Assembly: GCF_029894125.1 (NCBI RefSeq)
Contig: NZ_JARXYZ010000009.1
Location: 215,297 to 279,296, forward strand
Reading direction: 5' to 3'
Source of the DNA: Kitasatospora sp. MAA19
GTDB taxonomy: Bacteria > Actinomycetota > Actinomycetes > Streptomycetales > Streptomycetaceae
Length of the DNA: 64,000 nucleotides
Part shown: positions 24,198 through 33,467 of the stretch, piece by piece
Position numbering within the stretch: the first letter of the stretch is position 1
How the letters are laid out: each line of letters begins with the position of its first letter
Program-made: the position numbers and the translations under genes
Notes under the pieces: model-generated
What the model was told of the DNA's origin: nothing
Seen by the model: the letters and a program-made list of their open reading frames with translations, nothing else
Database searches by the model: none

Positions 24198-25367
24198 TCA
24201 GAGCCAGTTACGGCGCTTGAAGATCAGGTACAGCCCGGTGCAGACCAACGCCATCAGCCCGATCGCGAACGGGTAGCCGAACGCCCACTTGAGCTCCGGC
24301 ATGATCTCGAAGTTCATCCCGTAGACGGTGCCGATCAGCGTCGGCGCGAAGAGGATCGCCGCCCAGGAGGAGATCTTCTTGATCTCGTCGTTCTGCACGT
24401 GCCCGGCCTCGGCGAGTTGCTTCATCTCCTCGTTCTGCCGCTGCGAGACCAGCGTGGCGTTCACGGTCAGGATGTTCTGCAGCATCTGCCGGAAGCCGTC
24501 CACCCGCTCGGCGGCGTAGGTGGCGTGGTCGGCGACGTCGCGCAGGTAGCGCTGCAGCTCGTCGTCGGTGCCGTACTTGCCGAAGCCCGCCTCCAGGCTC
24601 TTCATGATCTCCAGCAGCGGCCGGGTGGCCCGCTGGAGCTCGATCACCTCGCGGGACAGCTCGTAGATGCGCCGGGACACCTGCGGGTCGCCGCCGAACA
24701 CCTCGGTCTCGATCTCGTCGATGTCGTGCTGGAGCCCGGCGATCACCGGGGCGTAGCCGTCGACCACGGCGTCCAGCACCGCGTACAGCACCGCCTCCGG
24801 GCCGAGCGCGAGCAGCTCCGGGTCCGCCTCCAGGCGGCGGCGCACCGCGGACAGGTCCGGCGCCTGGGAGTGGCGGACGGTCAGCACGAAGTCAGGGCCC
24901 ACGAAGAGGTGGATCTCGCCGAAGTCGACCTCCTCCGCCTCGTCCAGGTAGCGCGCGCCGCGCAGCACCACGAACAGCGTGTCGCCGTAGCGCTCCAGCT
25001 TCGGCCGCTGGTGGGCGACGATGGCGTCCTCGACGGCCAGCTCATGCAGGTTGAACCGGTCCGCGGCCTCCAGCAGCTGTGCCTCGGCGGGGCGGTACAG
25101 GCCGATCCAGGCCATCGCGCCGGGCCGGTCGGGCAGTTCGCGGTAGATGTCGGCGAGGCTGGCCGGTGTGTCGATCCGGCGCCCGTCCCGGTAGACCGCC
25201 GCGTCCACGACGGAACGTTCCAGCGCGACCGGTTCGGCGAGCTGGTCGGGCCGCGGATCCATCGAGTGCTCGGGCGCCGGCTGCGTGTCGGCGGGACCGG
25301 GGCCTGCGGCGGGGCGGGAGAACGGACGCTTGCTCGCGCGCACGGCGCGCACTCGCCAGTCGGACAT
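24198..25367 (-). CDS. corA: CorA-family magnesium/cobalt channel
   Basis: A 389-residue CorA protein. The long N-terminal cytosolic funnel includes WIGLYRPAEAQLLEAADRFN and HELAVEDAIVAHQRPKLERY, typical of the family. The two C-terminal helices carry the signature YGMNF (GMN selectivity motif, residues about 347-351), and the protein ends in the basic KRRNWL. The pentamer passes Mg2+ across the plasma membrane and closes when intracellular Mg2+ binds the funnel. ATG 25367 follows GGAGG at 10 nt. A leader ORF with a good ribosome site lies 115 bp upstream, suggesting translational control. Confidence 0.95.
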   Translation of the reverse strand: MSDWRVRAVRASKRPFSRPAAGPGPADTQPAPEHSMDPRPDQLAEPVALERSVVDAAVYRDGRRIDTPASLADIYRELPDRPGAMAWIGLYRPAEAQLLEAADRFNLHELAVEDAIVAHQRPKLERYGDTLFVVLRGARYLDEAEEVDFGEIHLFVGPDFVLTVRHSQAPDLSAVRRRLEADPELLALGPEAVLYAVLDAVVDGYAPVIAGLQHDIDEIETEVFGGDPQVSRRIYELSREVIELQRATRPLLEIMKSLEAGFGKYGTDDELQRYLRDVADHATYAAERVDGFRQMLQNILTVNATLVSQRQNEEMKQLAEAGHVQNDEIKKISSWAAILFAPTLIGTVYGMNFEIMPELKWAFGYPFAIGLMALVCTGLYLIFKRRNWL

Positions 25368-25481
25368 GGCGGGGTACCTCCACGGTGGGTGCCCGGCCGC
25401 CGCTCGGAAACAGCGGGCCGGAGGCGCCCGGCCGGCCTCCACGCGTACGGCGCGACCGGCGGCACCTCGCCGAGGACGAGG

Positions 25482-25586
25482 TCAGCGCCGCGCGGGAGCC
25501 GTACGGGAGGAGGAACGCCGGGTGCCGCGAGTGGTGCGGGACAACCGGGGGCGGGGCCGACTTCGACCCGGACTACTGCACTCCAC
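25482..25586 (-). promoter_or_regulatory. upstream leader ORF of corA (34 codons, Arg/Pro-rich)
   Basis: GTG 25586 follows a strong GACGAGGAGGTGAGAGCC site and opens a 34-residue peptide starting VECSSPGRSRPRPRLSRTTR, with ten or more Arg and several Pro codons, ending at TGA 25482-25484. It is 115 bp before corA on the same strand. Leader peptides rich in Pro or acidic residues sense Mg2+ for mgtA and mgtE in other bacteria because low Mg2+ destabilises ribosomes at such codons. A role here is inference. Confidence 0.45.
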
Positions 25587-25823
25587 GGCTCTCACCTCCT
25601 CGTCTCCGCGCGCTCGCGCACCGGAAGAGGCGCCTGCACAACCCCGCCGAGTCTAGTACCCGCTCCCGCGTGACTCCCACCACGCGCCTCGGGGTCCCGC
25701 GCGGAGACGTTCGGGCGCGGTCGTGCGCCCGGCGCGCTCGGGCGTCAACGACCTCCCACGGCGGCCGCTTCGGTCCTGTCGATGCGATTACCGGACGGCG
25801 ACCGTCCAACTACGCTACGTGTC

Positions 25824-27161
25824 ATGACTTCTTCGGAGACGACCCCCGGGCGGGGCACGGCGGTGGTGATCGGCGGCGGGCTGGCCGGCGCGATGGCGGC
25901 CTGGGCGCTGCGCGGCTTCGCCGAGCGCATCGTGGTGGTGGAGCGGGACCGCTACCCGGCGGAGCCCGCGTTCCGGGCGGGGGTGCCGCAGGGCCGGCAC
26001 GCCCACCTGGTACTGGAGGCCGGGCACCGGGCGCTGGAGGAGATGATGCCCGGCATCAAACAGGAGCTCCTGGACGCCGGCGCGACCCTGGTCGCCGCTT
26101 CGGGTGATCTGAAGTGGCTCAGTTCGGCGGGGTGGATGGCACTGTACCCGGCGCAGCTCGCCTTCCTCTCCTGCACCCGGCCGGTGCTGGACAAGGCGGT
26201 GCTGGACCGGGTCCGCACCGAGCCGTCGATCGAGTTCCTGGAGGGCACGGACGTGGTCGGCCTGCTCGGGTCGGCACCCGCGGTGACCGGGGTGAAGGTC
26301 CGCGAGCGCGGTACCGAACACGGTGAAGTCAGGGAGATACCGGCCGAATTGGTGGTGGACGCGGCCGGCCGCTCGACGGCGGTGCCGGACTGGCTGGCGG
26401 AGCTGGGACACCCGCCGGTGACCGAGGAGCGGGTGGACGCAGGCGTCGCGTACTCCTCCCGGCTGTTCCACCGCCCGGCCGGCGTCGACCTCGGCTGCAA
26501 GGCGATCTACCTGCAGACCAAGGCCCCCGACGCGCCCCGGATGGGCGTGCTGCTGCCGGTCGAGGGGGACCGCTGGATCGTCAGCGTCGCCGGCATGCGC
26601 GGCGCCGAACCCGAGCCCGGCGAGGCCGGGTTCGCCAAGCACGTGGCCCTGCTGCGCGACCCGGGCATCCGCGAGGCGCTGCAGGAGGCCGAGCCGGCCG
26701 GCGAGGTGCGCGGCTTCGTCCCCGGCCCCGGCGTGCGGCGGCACTACGAACGCGGCGCCCCGGAGGGCCTGGTGGTGGTCGGCGACGCCGCGAGCACCTT
26801 CAACCCGGTGTACGGGCAGGGCGTCACCGTCGCCCTGCTCTGCGCCCGGTCGCTGCGGCGCACCGTACTGCGCCACGGCGGCATCGGCCACGCCACGGCC
26901 CGGGACGCCCGGCGCGAGATCACGGCGGTCTCCAAGAACGCGTGGGTGATGTCCTGCACCGAGGACGTCCGCTTCGCCGCCACCACCGGCGGCCCCTCCG
27001 GCGCCCTGCTCAAGTTCCAGCACCGCTTCCTCGACAAGGTGCTGGCCGGCGCCGCCCACGACCCGGCGGTCACCGCCGCCTTCCACGAGGTGATGTCCCT
27101 GGTCGCCCCGCCGACGCTGCTCTTCCGGCCGGCCCTCCTCGGCGCCATCCTGCGGAGCTGA
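25824..27161 (+). CDS. FAD-dependent monooxygenase/epoxidase-like flavoprotein
   Basis: A 445-residue flavoprotein of the PHBH/geranylgeranyl-reductase-like group. TAVVIGGGLAGAMAAWALRG is the GxGxxG FAD loop. AELVVDAAGRSTAVPDWLAE is the family's DxxGRxS-type motif, and VVVGDAASTFNPVYGQGVTV (GD motif) binds the FAD ribityl chain. PQGRHAHLVLEAG is typical of actinomycete 2-polyprenyl-6-methoxyphenol-hydroxylase-like proteins. The substrate is unknown. The start ATG 25824 has no ribosome site; TACGCT at 25811-25816 and TTACCG at 25789 look like -10 and -35 elements, so the mRNA is probably leaderless. Confidence 0.88.
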   Translation: MTSSETTPGRGTAVVIGGGLAGAMAAWALRGFAERIVVVERDRYPAEPAFRAGVPQGRHAHLVLEAGHRALEEMMPGIKQELLDAGATLVAASGDLKWLSSAGWMALYPAQLAFLSCTRPVLDKAVLDRVRTEPSIEFLEGTDVVGLLGSAPAVTGVKVRERGTEHGEVREIPAELVVDAAGRSTAVPDWLAELGHPPVTEERVDAGVAYSSRLFHRPAGVDLGCKAIYLQTKAPDAPRMGVLLPVEGDRWIVSVAGMRGAEPEPGEAGFAKHVALLRDPGIREALQEAEPAGEVRGFVPGPGVRRHYERGAPEGLVVVGDAASTFNPVYGQGVTVALLCARSLRRTVLRHGGIGHATARDARREITAVSKNAWVMSCTEDVRFAATTGGPSGALLKFQHRFLDKVLAGAAHDPAVTAAFHEVMSLVAPPTLLFRPALLGAILRS

Positions 27162-27245
27162 CCCCCACCCGGGCGCGGCGCCGGAGCAACGGGTGCCCAC
27201 CTGCCCCGATGCGCGGCCGGGTCCGGCACCGGGTCCGGCGCGCGC

Positions 27246-28175
27246 CTACCAGCCCAGGTGTGCGGCCACGTACGGCACGGCGACCTGCTCCAGGGCGCCG
27301 TGGCCGAACGCCGGGTGGACGTTCACCTCGAAGACCACGCCGCCGCTCTCGGCGGCGAGGTCGACGCCGGCCAGGGGCAGCTTGAGGGAGGCGGCGGCAC
27401 GGATCGCCAAGTCCGCCAGGCCGTCCGGCAGTTCGGCGTCCGCCAACAGGGTGGAGACGGCGCCCCGGCTCTCGTTGCAGGGGGCGTCCGGGTCCGCCTG
27501 CACATGCTCGACGACCCGGACCACGCGACCGTCGAGCACCACCACCCGGTACTGGTGACGGCGGCCGTCCGGAGTGAAGTTGCGGGCGTCCCGGGCGATC
27601 AGCCAGTCCGCCCCCTCCTGCTCGTAGTGCCGCGTAGCGGCGGCGAGTTGGGCGTGGTCGGTGACGTGGAAGACGTCGTCGCCGCCCATCCCGACACAGG
27701 GCCGGGCCCAGACGTCGCCGCCGAGCCGGTCGAAGGCCTCGGCGGCGGCCCGCGGACTCGGCCGGGAGAGTGCGACGGTCGGCATGTGCGCGACGCGGTC
27801 GCGGGTGAAGCAGGCCACCGTGATGTCCTTCTCGGTGGCCGCCCGCCAGGACTGCGGGTCGGTGCCCAGCGAACGGGCGCCGCACGCACGCAGCAGCCGC
27901 TGGCAGGACGCGAAGTCGCGGCGCCGGTGCGGCGGGATCTCGTAGACCACGACGGTGTCGGCGGCCACGCTGCGTCCCGCCGCCTCCAGGCGCAGCCCGC
28001 CCGCGCCGTCCGCGCCGATCCGGCCGCCCCCGCCGGTCATGAAGTGCCGGGCATCGAGCAGCACGGGCGCCCGGCCGGTGACCGTCCGGACGGCGGTGAC
28101 GAGGGTGTCCCGGCTGCCTTCGGTCGAACTGTGATCAGTCAGGAGAACGAGCTCACGTCGACCCATGCGGGCCAT
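27246..28175 (-). CDS. ATP-grasp family protein
   Basis: A 309-residue protein. The N-terminal pre-ATP-grasp domain (ELVLLTDHSSTEG) is followed by a RimK-like ATP-grasp core: KDITVACFTRDRVAHMPTVA, VWARPCVGMGGDDVFHV, YRVVVLDGRVVRVVEHVQAD and, at the end, the Mg2+-binding strand GGVVFEVNVHPAFG, where the usual EVN triad is intact. ATP-grasp enzymes ligate a carboxyl to an amine or thiol; the substrates here cannot be told. ATG 28175 and ATG 28166 (three codons later) are both possible; neither has a strong ribosome site. It lies divergently from the ABC-F gene. Confidence 0.75.
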   Translation of the reverse strand: MARMGRRELVLLTDHSSTEGSRDTLVTAVRTVTGRAPVLLDARHFMTGGGGRIGADGAGGLRLEAAGRSVAADTVVVYEIPPHRRRDFASCQRLLRACGARSLGTDPQSWRAATEKDITVACFTRDRVAHMPTVALSRPSPRAAAEAFDRLGGDVWARPCVGMGGDDVFHVTDHAQLAAATRHYEQEGADWLIARDARNFTPDGRRHQYRVVVLDGRVVRVVEHVQADPDAPCNESRGAVSTLLADAELPDGLADLAIRAAASLKLPLAGVDLAAESGGVVFEVNVHPAFGHGALEQVAVPYVAAHLGW

Positions 28176-28244
28176 GGAAGCGGGGTGCCCCCGGCCCCGG
28201 CAAGACGGCGCCGCGCGCCAACTCCGGGTCCGCTGGCCGAAACC

Positions 28245-28365
28245 GCGCGGGTGGGCAGAGCCGGGCGGGTGGGCGGAGCCGGGCAGGGGGTGCGTCGCGC
28301 GGGTGGGCGGAGCCGCGCGGGTGTACGGGGCCGCGCAGGTGCACGAGGCCGCACAGGGGTGCGGC
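28245..28365. repeat. imperfect 18-bp tandem repeats
   Basis: About six imperfect copies of GCGGGTGGGCGGAGCCGG lie in the 327-bp divergent gap between the ATP-grasp and ABC-F starts. On the minus strand the open frame upstream of 28175 continues through them, and 18 bp would give a hexapeptide repeat (GSAHPP-like), but no start signal supports translation there. Confidence 0.65.
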
Positions 28366-28502
28366 GGGCGCCGGTAATTCGGATGCGGACGCTCCGCCCG
28401 CCCCGCTAGCCTGGACCGCATGTCTACGCCCCGAATTTCCTAGCCAACGGACCCGCCTCCACGCCACCCGTGTGTCCGTTCGCTGTTTCGGAGCGTTATC
28501 CC

Positions 28503-30104
<1,602 letters not shown>

Positions 30105-30154
30105 GCGGGGCCGCCTGACACCGCCGCGCCCCGAAGGAGTAGCCCCGGGACGGG

Positions 30155-30195
30155 CGAAGCGCGGGAAGTCGGCCCGGTCGACTTCCCGCGCTTCG
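30155..30195. terminator. bidirectional terminator, 17-bp perfect stem
   Basis: CGAAGCGCGGGAAGTCG (30155-30171) is the exact complement of 30179-30195 across a 7-nt loop. It sits between the convergent ABC-F and MarR genes. Confidence 0.9.
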
Positions 30196-30214
30196 GTGTC
30201 GGCCTGTCGACCTG

Positions 30215-30697
30215 TCAGCCCGCGGGCGTGCCGACCTGGTCGCGTTCGAGCGCGGCCCGCAGGGTCGCGAGGGCCCGGCCGAGGGCGGTCAGCGCGGGCT
30301 CGTCGAGGGCGCCCCCGAGCAGTTCGGCGAGGCCGTCCGTGAAGGTCCGTTCCGCCTCCGCGACGAGCCGGGCGCCGTCATCGGTGAGGGCCAGCAGGGA
30401 GGAGCGACGGTCGGCCGGGTTCGGCCGGCGGGCGGCCCACCCCTGCTTCTCCAGACGGTCGATGCCCTTGCTGGTCGCGCCGACGCCGATGGCGAACTCG
30501 GCGGCGAGGTCGGCCACCCGGCAGCCGGGGTGGTCGCGCAGGTAACTCAGGAACTCGTACTGCGAGGTGACGATCCCGTGCCGCTCGCGGAGCCGCTCGC
30601 CGAGGGCGTGGTAGAGGCGCGTCTCGCACCGGACCAGGTCGGCGAAGAGCTCGGAGAAGTCAGCTGCGGCGTGGGCTCCGCTCAATGTATATTCCAC
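30215..30697 (-). CDS. MarR-family regulator
   Basis: A 160-residue winged-helix repressor. SQYEFLSYLRDHPGCRVADL and AAEFAIGVGATSKGIDRLEK form the helix-turn-helix, RPNPADRRSSLLALTDDGAR the wing, and the flanking helices dimerise. DRRS in the wing is a strong MarR hallmark. The start is uncertain: GTG 30697 gives a normal family length, and TTG 30685 is possible. Either way it lies in or beside the AT-rich palindrome shared with the divergent esterase gene, the usual MarR autoregulated arrangement. Confidence 0.88.
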   Translation of the reverse strand: MEYTLSGAHAAADFSELFADLVRCETRLYHALGERLRERHGIVTSQYEFLSYLRDHPGCRVADLAAEFAIGVGATSKGIDRLEKQGWAARRPNPADRRSSLLALTDDGARLVAEAERTFTDGLAELLGGALDEPALTALGRALATLRAALERDQVGTPAG

Positions 30698-30712
30698 AGC
30701 ATATAGTGTACG
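30688..30712. promoter_or_regulatory. AT-rich operator/promoter between marR and esterase
   Basis: TATATTCCACAGCATATA forms an imperfect palindrome (arms TATAT/ATATA) in an otherwise GC-rich region, with TATAGT and ATACAT hexamers on the two strands as candidate -10 boxes. It lies 29 bp before the esterase ATG and over the MarR start. Confidence 0.55.
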
Positions 30713-30740
30713 GGAAGCTACTTGTGGCGGGAGTGTGCCC

Positions 30741-31685
30741 ATGAGCAGGGAGCAGCGCATCCGGGTCGACGGGATCCTGCGGCAGCCGGGCCCCGACGGA
30801 CCCCGGTCGGTCGAGGAGATCCGGGCCGGGTTCCGGGAGTTGATGGCCCGGATGATCGTGCCGCACGACCGCATCCGCACCGCGCCGACGACGCTCGGCG
30901 GCCGGCCCGCCCTGCGCGTGGAGCCGGCGGCAGGACCGGGCGGCGGCACCGACGACGGCACCGGGACGATCCTGTACTTCCACGGCGGAGGCTGGGTCTT
31001 CGGCTCGCCCGAGACCGCGCTCTCGCTGACCGGGCACCTCGTGGCCAGGACCGGTCTGCCGGCCTACTCGCTGGACTACCGGCTCGCCCCCGAACACCCC
31101 TTCCCCGCCGCCATCGAGGACACCCTGGCCGCCTACCGCGCCCTCCTCGACCGCGGCGCGGCCCCCTCCGCCATTGCCTTCGCGGGGGACTCCGCCGGCG
31201 GCGGACTCACCGTCACCACCTGCCTCGCCGCCCGGGACGCGGGCCTGCCGCTGCCCGCCGCCGTCCTGGCCTTCTCCCCGGGCACCGACGCGACCCGCAC
31301 CGGCGAGAGCATGGAGACCAAGGAGGGCATCGACCCGATCTTCACCCGCGCCGCCCTCGAACACACCGGCGCCCTGTACCTCGCCGGAGCCGACCCGCGC
31401 CACCCGCTGCTCAGCCCGGCCGTCCACGCCGACCTGACCGGCCTGCCGCCGATGCTGATCCAGGTCGGCGCCAACGAGGTGCTGCTGGACGACTCCACCC
31501 GGCTGGCCGCACGGGCGAGCGCGGCGGGCGTGGACGTCATCCTCGACGTCACCGCCGACGTGCCGCACGTGTTCCAGTCCTTCGCCGGCGTCCTCGACGA
31601 GGCCGACGAGGCCCTGGACCGCGCCGCCCTCTTCCTGCGTCAGCGCGTCCGTGCCACGGGCGCCGTACCGACGCCGGCCGGGTAG
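30741..31685 (+). CDS. HSL-type alpha/beta hydrolase (esterase)
   Basis: A 314-residue family IV esterase. It has the oxyanion motif HGGGW (LYFHGGGWVFGSPETA), the nucleophile elbow GDSAGG (FAGDSAGGGLTV), the catalytic Asp near ANEVLLDDSTRLA and the His in DVPHVFQSF. The length and order match bacterial hormone-sensitive-lipase-like esterases, which cut short acyl or aryl esters in the cytosol. ATG 30741 follows GGGAG; GTG 30735 is in frame. It is controlled from the shared operator, so its substrate or product may be the MarR ligand. Confidence 0.92.
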   Translation: MSREQRIRVDGILRQPGPDGPRSVEEIRAGFRELMARMIVPHDRIRTAPTTLGGRPALRVEPAAGPGGGTDDGTGTILYFHGGGWVFGSPETALSLTGHLVARTGLPAYSLDYRLAPEHPFPAAIEDTLAAYRALLDRGAAPSAIAFAGDSAGGGLTVTTCLAARDAGLPLPAAVLAFSPGTDATRTGESMETKEGIDPIFTRAALEHTGALYLAGADPRHPLLSPAVHADLTGLPPMLIQVGANEVLLDDSTRLAARASAAGVDVILDVTADVPHVFQSFAGVLDEADEALDRAALFLRQRVRATGAVPTPAG

Positions 31686-31712
31686 GCGCGCCCCCGTACC
31701 GCGAACGGCGTC

Positions 31713-31741
31713 GGGCCGCCCGGCGTGCTGCCGGGCGGCCC
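31713..31741 (+). terminator. terminator of the esterase gene
   Basis: A 12-bp perfect stem GGGCCGCCCGGC/GCCGGGCGGCCC with a 5-nt loop, 27 nt after the stop. Confidence 0.85.
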
Positions 31742-31760
31742 CGCCTTCGGTGTGCCGGCG

Positions 31761-31907
31761 TCAGTTCACGGTGTCGAGCGGGATGTCGATGGAGGACTCG
31801 GCGCCCTTCGGGACGCGGCCGGCGGCGCGGAGTTCCTGCAGGTCGGGGATGTGGGTGTAGAGGGTGCCGGGGCTGACGCCGAGGAGCTTGGCGATCGAGG
31901 TGATCGA
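31761..31907 (-). pseudogene. serine recombinase C-terminal helix-turn-helix remnant
   Basis: The last 48 codons of a minus-strand frame read SITSIAKLLGVSPGTLYTHI followed by PDLQELRAAG and a short tail to TGA 31761. This is the Hin-type helix-turn-helix that closes small serine resolvases/invertases. The catalytic domain is absent: the resemblance stops at about 31907, directly against a large hairpin. It marks the left edge of the mobile-DNA region. Confidence 0.65.
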
Positions 31908-31915
31908 TGATGAAC

Positions 31916-31954
31916 GGTGGGGTGGCCGTGGCTGGATGCCACGGCCACCCCACC
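31916..31954. terminator. 17-bp perfect hairpin
   Basis: GGTGGGGTGGCCGTGGC (31916-31932) pairs exactly with 31938-31954 across TGGAT. It lies 15 nt beyond the stop of the LAXTG fragment and so is most likely its terminator. Confidence 0.75.
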
Positions 31955-31969
31955 CTGGGGTCCGTCGGG

Positions 31970-32325
31970 TCAGCCCTGGTGGCGCCGGCGTCGGCTGAGG
32001 GCGACAGTGAAGGCGCCGAGGATCAGCGGGGCGCCGCTGATCCTCGCTGTGGTGAGCACGGTGGTGCCGGTGCTGGCGAGGACGCCCGACGTCTGCCGAG
32101 GTGTTGAAGCCACCGGAACCGCCCCAGCAGCCGGGACCTGCGGGCCCATCGGCCCCTGGGCCGACGGGCCGGGGGGCTGGAGTGCCGGGCGTCCGGCCGC
32201 CGTCGGTGGGCGTCAGCGTGGGCGACGGGATGCTTCCGGTCGTGACGGTGTGGTCGGTCTCGCAGCCCTTCTCGATGGCGCAGGCGCCGCGCTTGTCGTC
32301 CGACGTGGTGACGGCGGCCTCCAAC
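31970..32325 (-). pseudogene. LAXTG sortase-anchored surface protein, C-terminal remnant
   Basis: The minus frame ending at TGA 31970-31972 reads LASTG at 32066-32080, then a hydrophobic stretch (APLILGAFTVAL) and the basic tail SRRRRHQG. That is a complete class-E sortase signal as used by streptomycete long chaplins and other wall proteins. A Pro/Ala/Gly-rich wall-spanning linker precedes it. Further upstream the coding pattern shifts to another frame (TSDDKRGACAIEKGCETDHT, then TPTDGGRTPGTPAP), so there is a frameshift near 32110-32190. No N-terminal signal peptide is present. Confidence 0.6.
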
Positions 32326-32500
32326 CCAGGGAAGACCGCTCCGCCGCGCTGTTCACCCTCGCCACCGAGCTCCCCGCCACGATCCTCGCCCGAATGCGCG
32401 GCATCCACATCCAAGTCCGCCGTCCAGTGGCAGAAAGCATCCGCCGGAGACTGGGCCGCCTACGCTGCCGACGTCGCACGCCGCTCCGATCGACAACAGC
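32320..32500 (+). pseudogene. integrase C-terminal remnant 1
   Basis: One plus frame reads LFTLATELPATILARM and GIHIQV; the next frame continues SAVQWQKASAGDWAAYAADV. Together these match the C-terminal block of the third recombinase of streptomycete tyrosine-recombinase modules (LATELPAxxLARMLGIHxxxAVxWQxASAGDWxxYAA). A frameshift lies near 32400-32420 and the catalytic domain is missing. Confidence 0.55.
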
Positions 32501-32634
32501 CGGGGACTACGCCGTCATGACACAGCTCCTCGCGTCATCAACGTGCGGAACGGACGACACCCTCATGCGATGAGGGCGGGGAGGTAGGCAACAACGCGAG
32601 CTACCAAGGCAAGCCCCCACCTCCCCGAACGAAC

Positions 32635-33228
32635 TCAGCTCGGCTTGGCCTGGGCCTCCTTGGCGGACGCCTCCAGCCTGTTCCAGTACTCCTGGTACCA
32701 GGCCTCGTCGCCGCCATCCATGTTGCTGTTGGTCTCCCGCATGCCGGCCTTGCCGTCGATCAGCTCGCGGACGATGTCGGCGTGGCCGGCGTGACGGTTC
32801 GTCTCGGCCGTCATGTGCAGCATGATCCGCTGAAGCGTCACGTCGCCGTCGTCGCCCCACCACGCGACGTGGCCCATCGCATCGAGCGGCAGCGCCTCGA
32901 TCGTCGCGTCCGCGTGGGCCCAGGCGCGGTAGTAGAGGCTGAGGATATCCTCGCGCGACTCGTCAGCGGGTGCCCACATGTCCGAGTTGGGCTCGGAGTC
33001 CTCCTCGTGCCAGGGGAGGGATTCGTTGTGCGGGCGGCCGAAAGTCGGGCCGAAGTACCCGAGTTCGACGCTGGCGAGGTGCTTGACGAGGCCGAGGAGG
33101 TTGGTGCCGGTCGGCGTCAGGGGGCGGCGGCTGTCGTACTCGGACAATCCGTCCAGCTTCCAGATGATGGCTTCGCGGGCCGCCTTGAGGTAGCGATGCA
33201 GGTCGTCTTTAGGATCATTGGGCTTCAT
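32635..33228 (-). CDS. DinB-family (DUF664) metalloprotein
   Basis: A 197-residue four-helix-bundle protein of the DinB/YfiT-like superfamily. Its metal-ligand histidines are placed as expected: NLLGLVKHLASVELGYFG (first His), then RIMLHMTAETNRHAGHADIV (two further His). DMWAPADESREDILSLYYRA is typical of the DUF664 subgroup. Some relatives are thiol-S-transferases using mycothiol or bacillithiol; the activity here is unknown. ATG 33228 is used. The gene is intact and sits between two copies of the same integrase fragment, so it may be a cargo gene of a lost element. Confidence 0.85.
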   Translation of the reverse strand: MKPNDPKDDLHRYLKAAREAIIWKLDGLSEYDSRRPLTPTGTNLLGLVKHLASVELGYFGPTFGRPHNESLPWHEEDSEPNSDMWAPADESREDILSLYYRAWAHADATIEALPLDAMGHVAWWGDDGDVTLQRIMLHMTAETNRHAGHADIVRELIDGKAGMRETNSNMDGGDEAWYQEYWNRLEASAKEAQAKPS

Positions 33229-33280
33229 GGGGCCGAGTCTCGCATCACCTACCGACAGCGGTCGCGTGGGTTTCTCGGTT

Positions 33281-33346
33281 GCTCAGAAGGCATCAGCGGG
33301 CGACTGGGCCGTCTACGCCGCGAACCGGTCGTCCCGGGAGCCCTGA
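33281..33346 (+). pseudogene. integrase C-terminal remnant 2
   Basis: GCTCAGAAGGCATCAGCGGG onward reads AQKASAGDWAVYAANRSSRE and a stop at 33344-33346, the same block as remnant 1 (QKASAGDWAAYAADVARRS). It is a second, diverged copy in the same orientation, on the other side of the DinB gene. Confidence 0.6.
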
Positions 33347-33467
33347 TGCGGCAGGCATGCGGACAGTTCCGATATTCGAACACCGCCACCTCGTCTGTTT
33401 CAGTTGATCTGAACGGCTCTGCACCAGCCCCGGCTGCACCGGCCGCTCAGGCCGCCCGGAACCGGCG

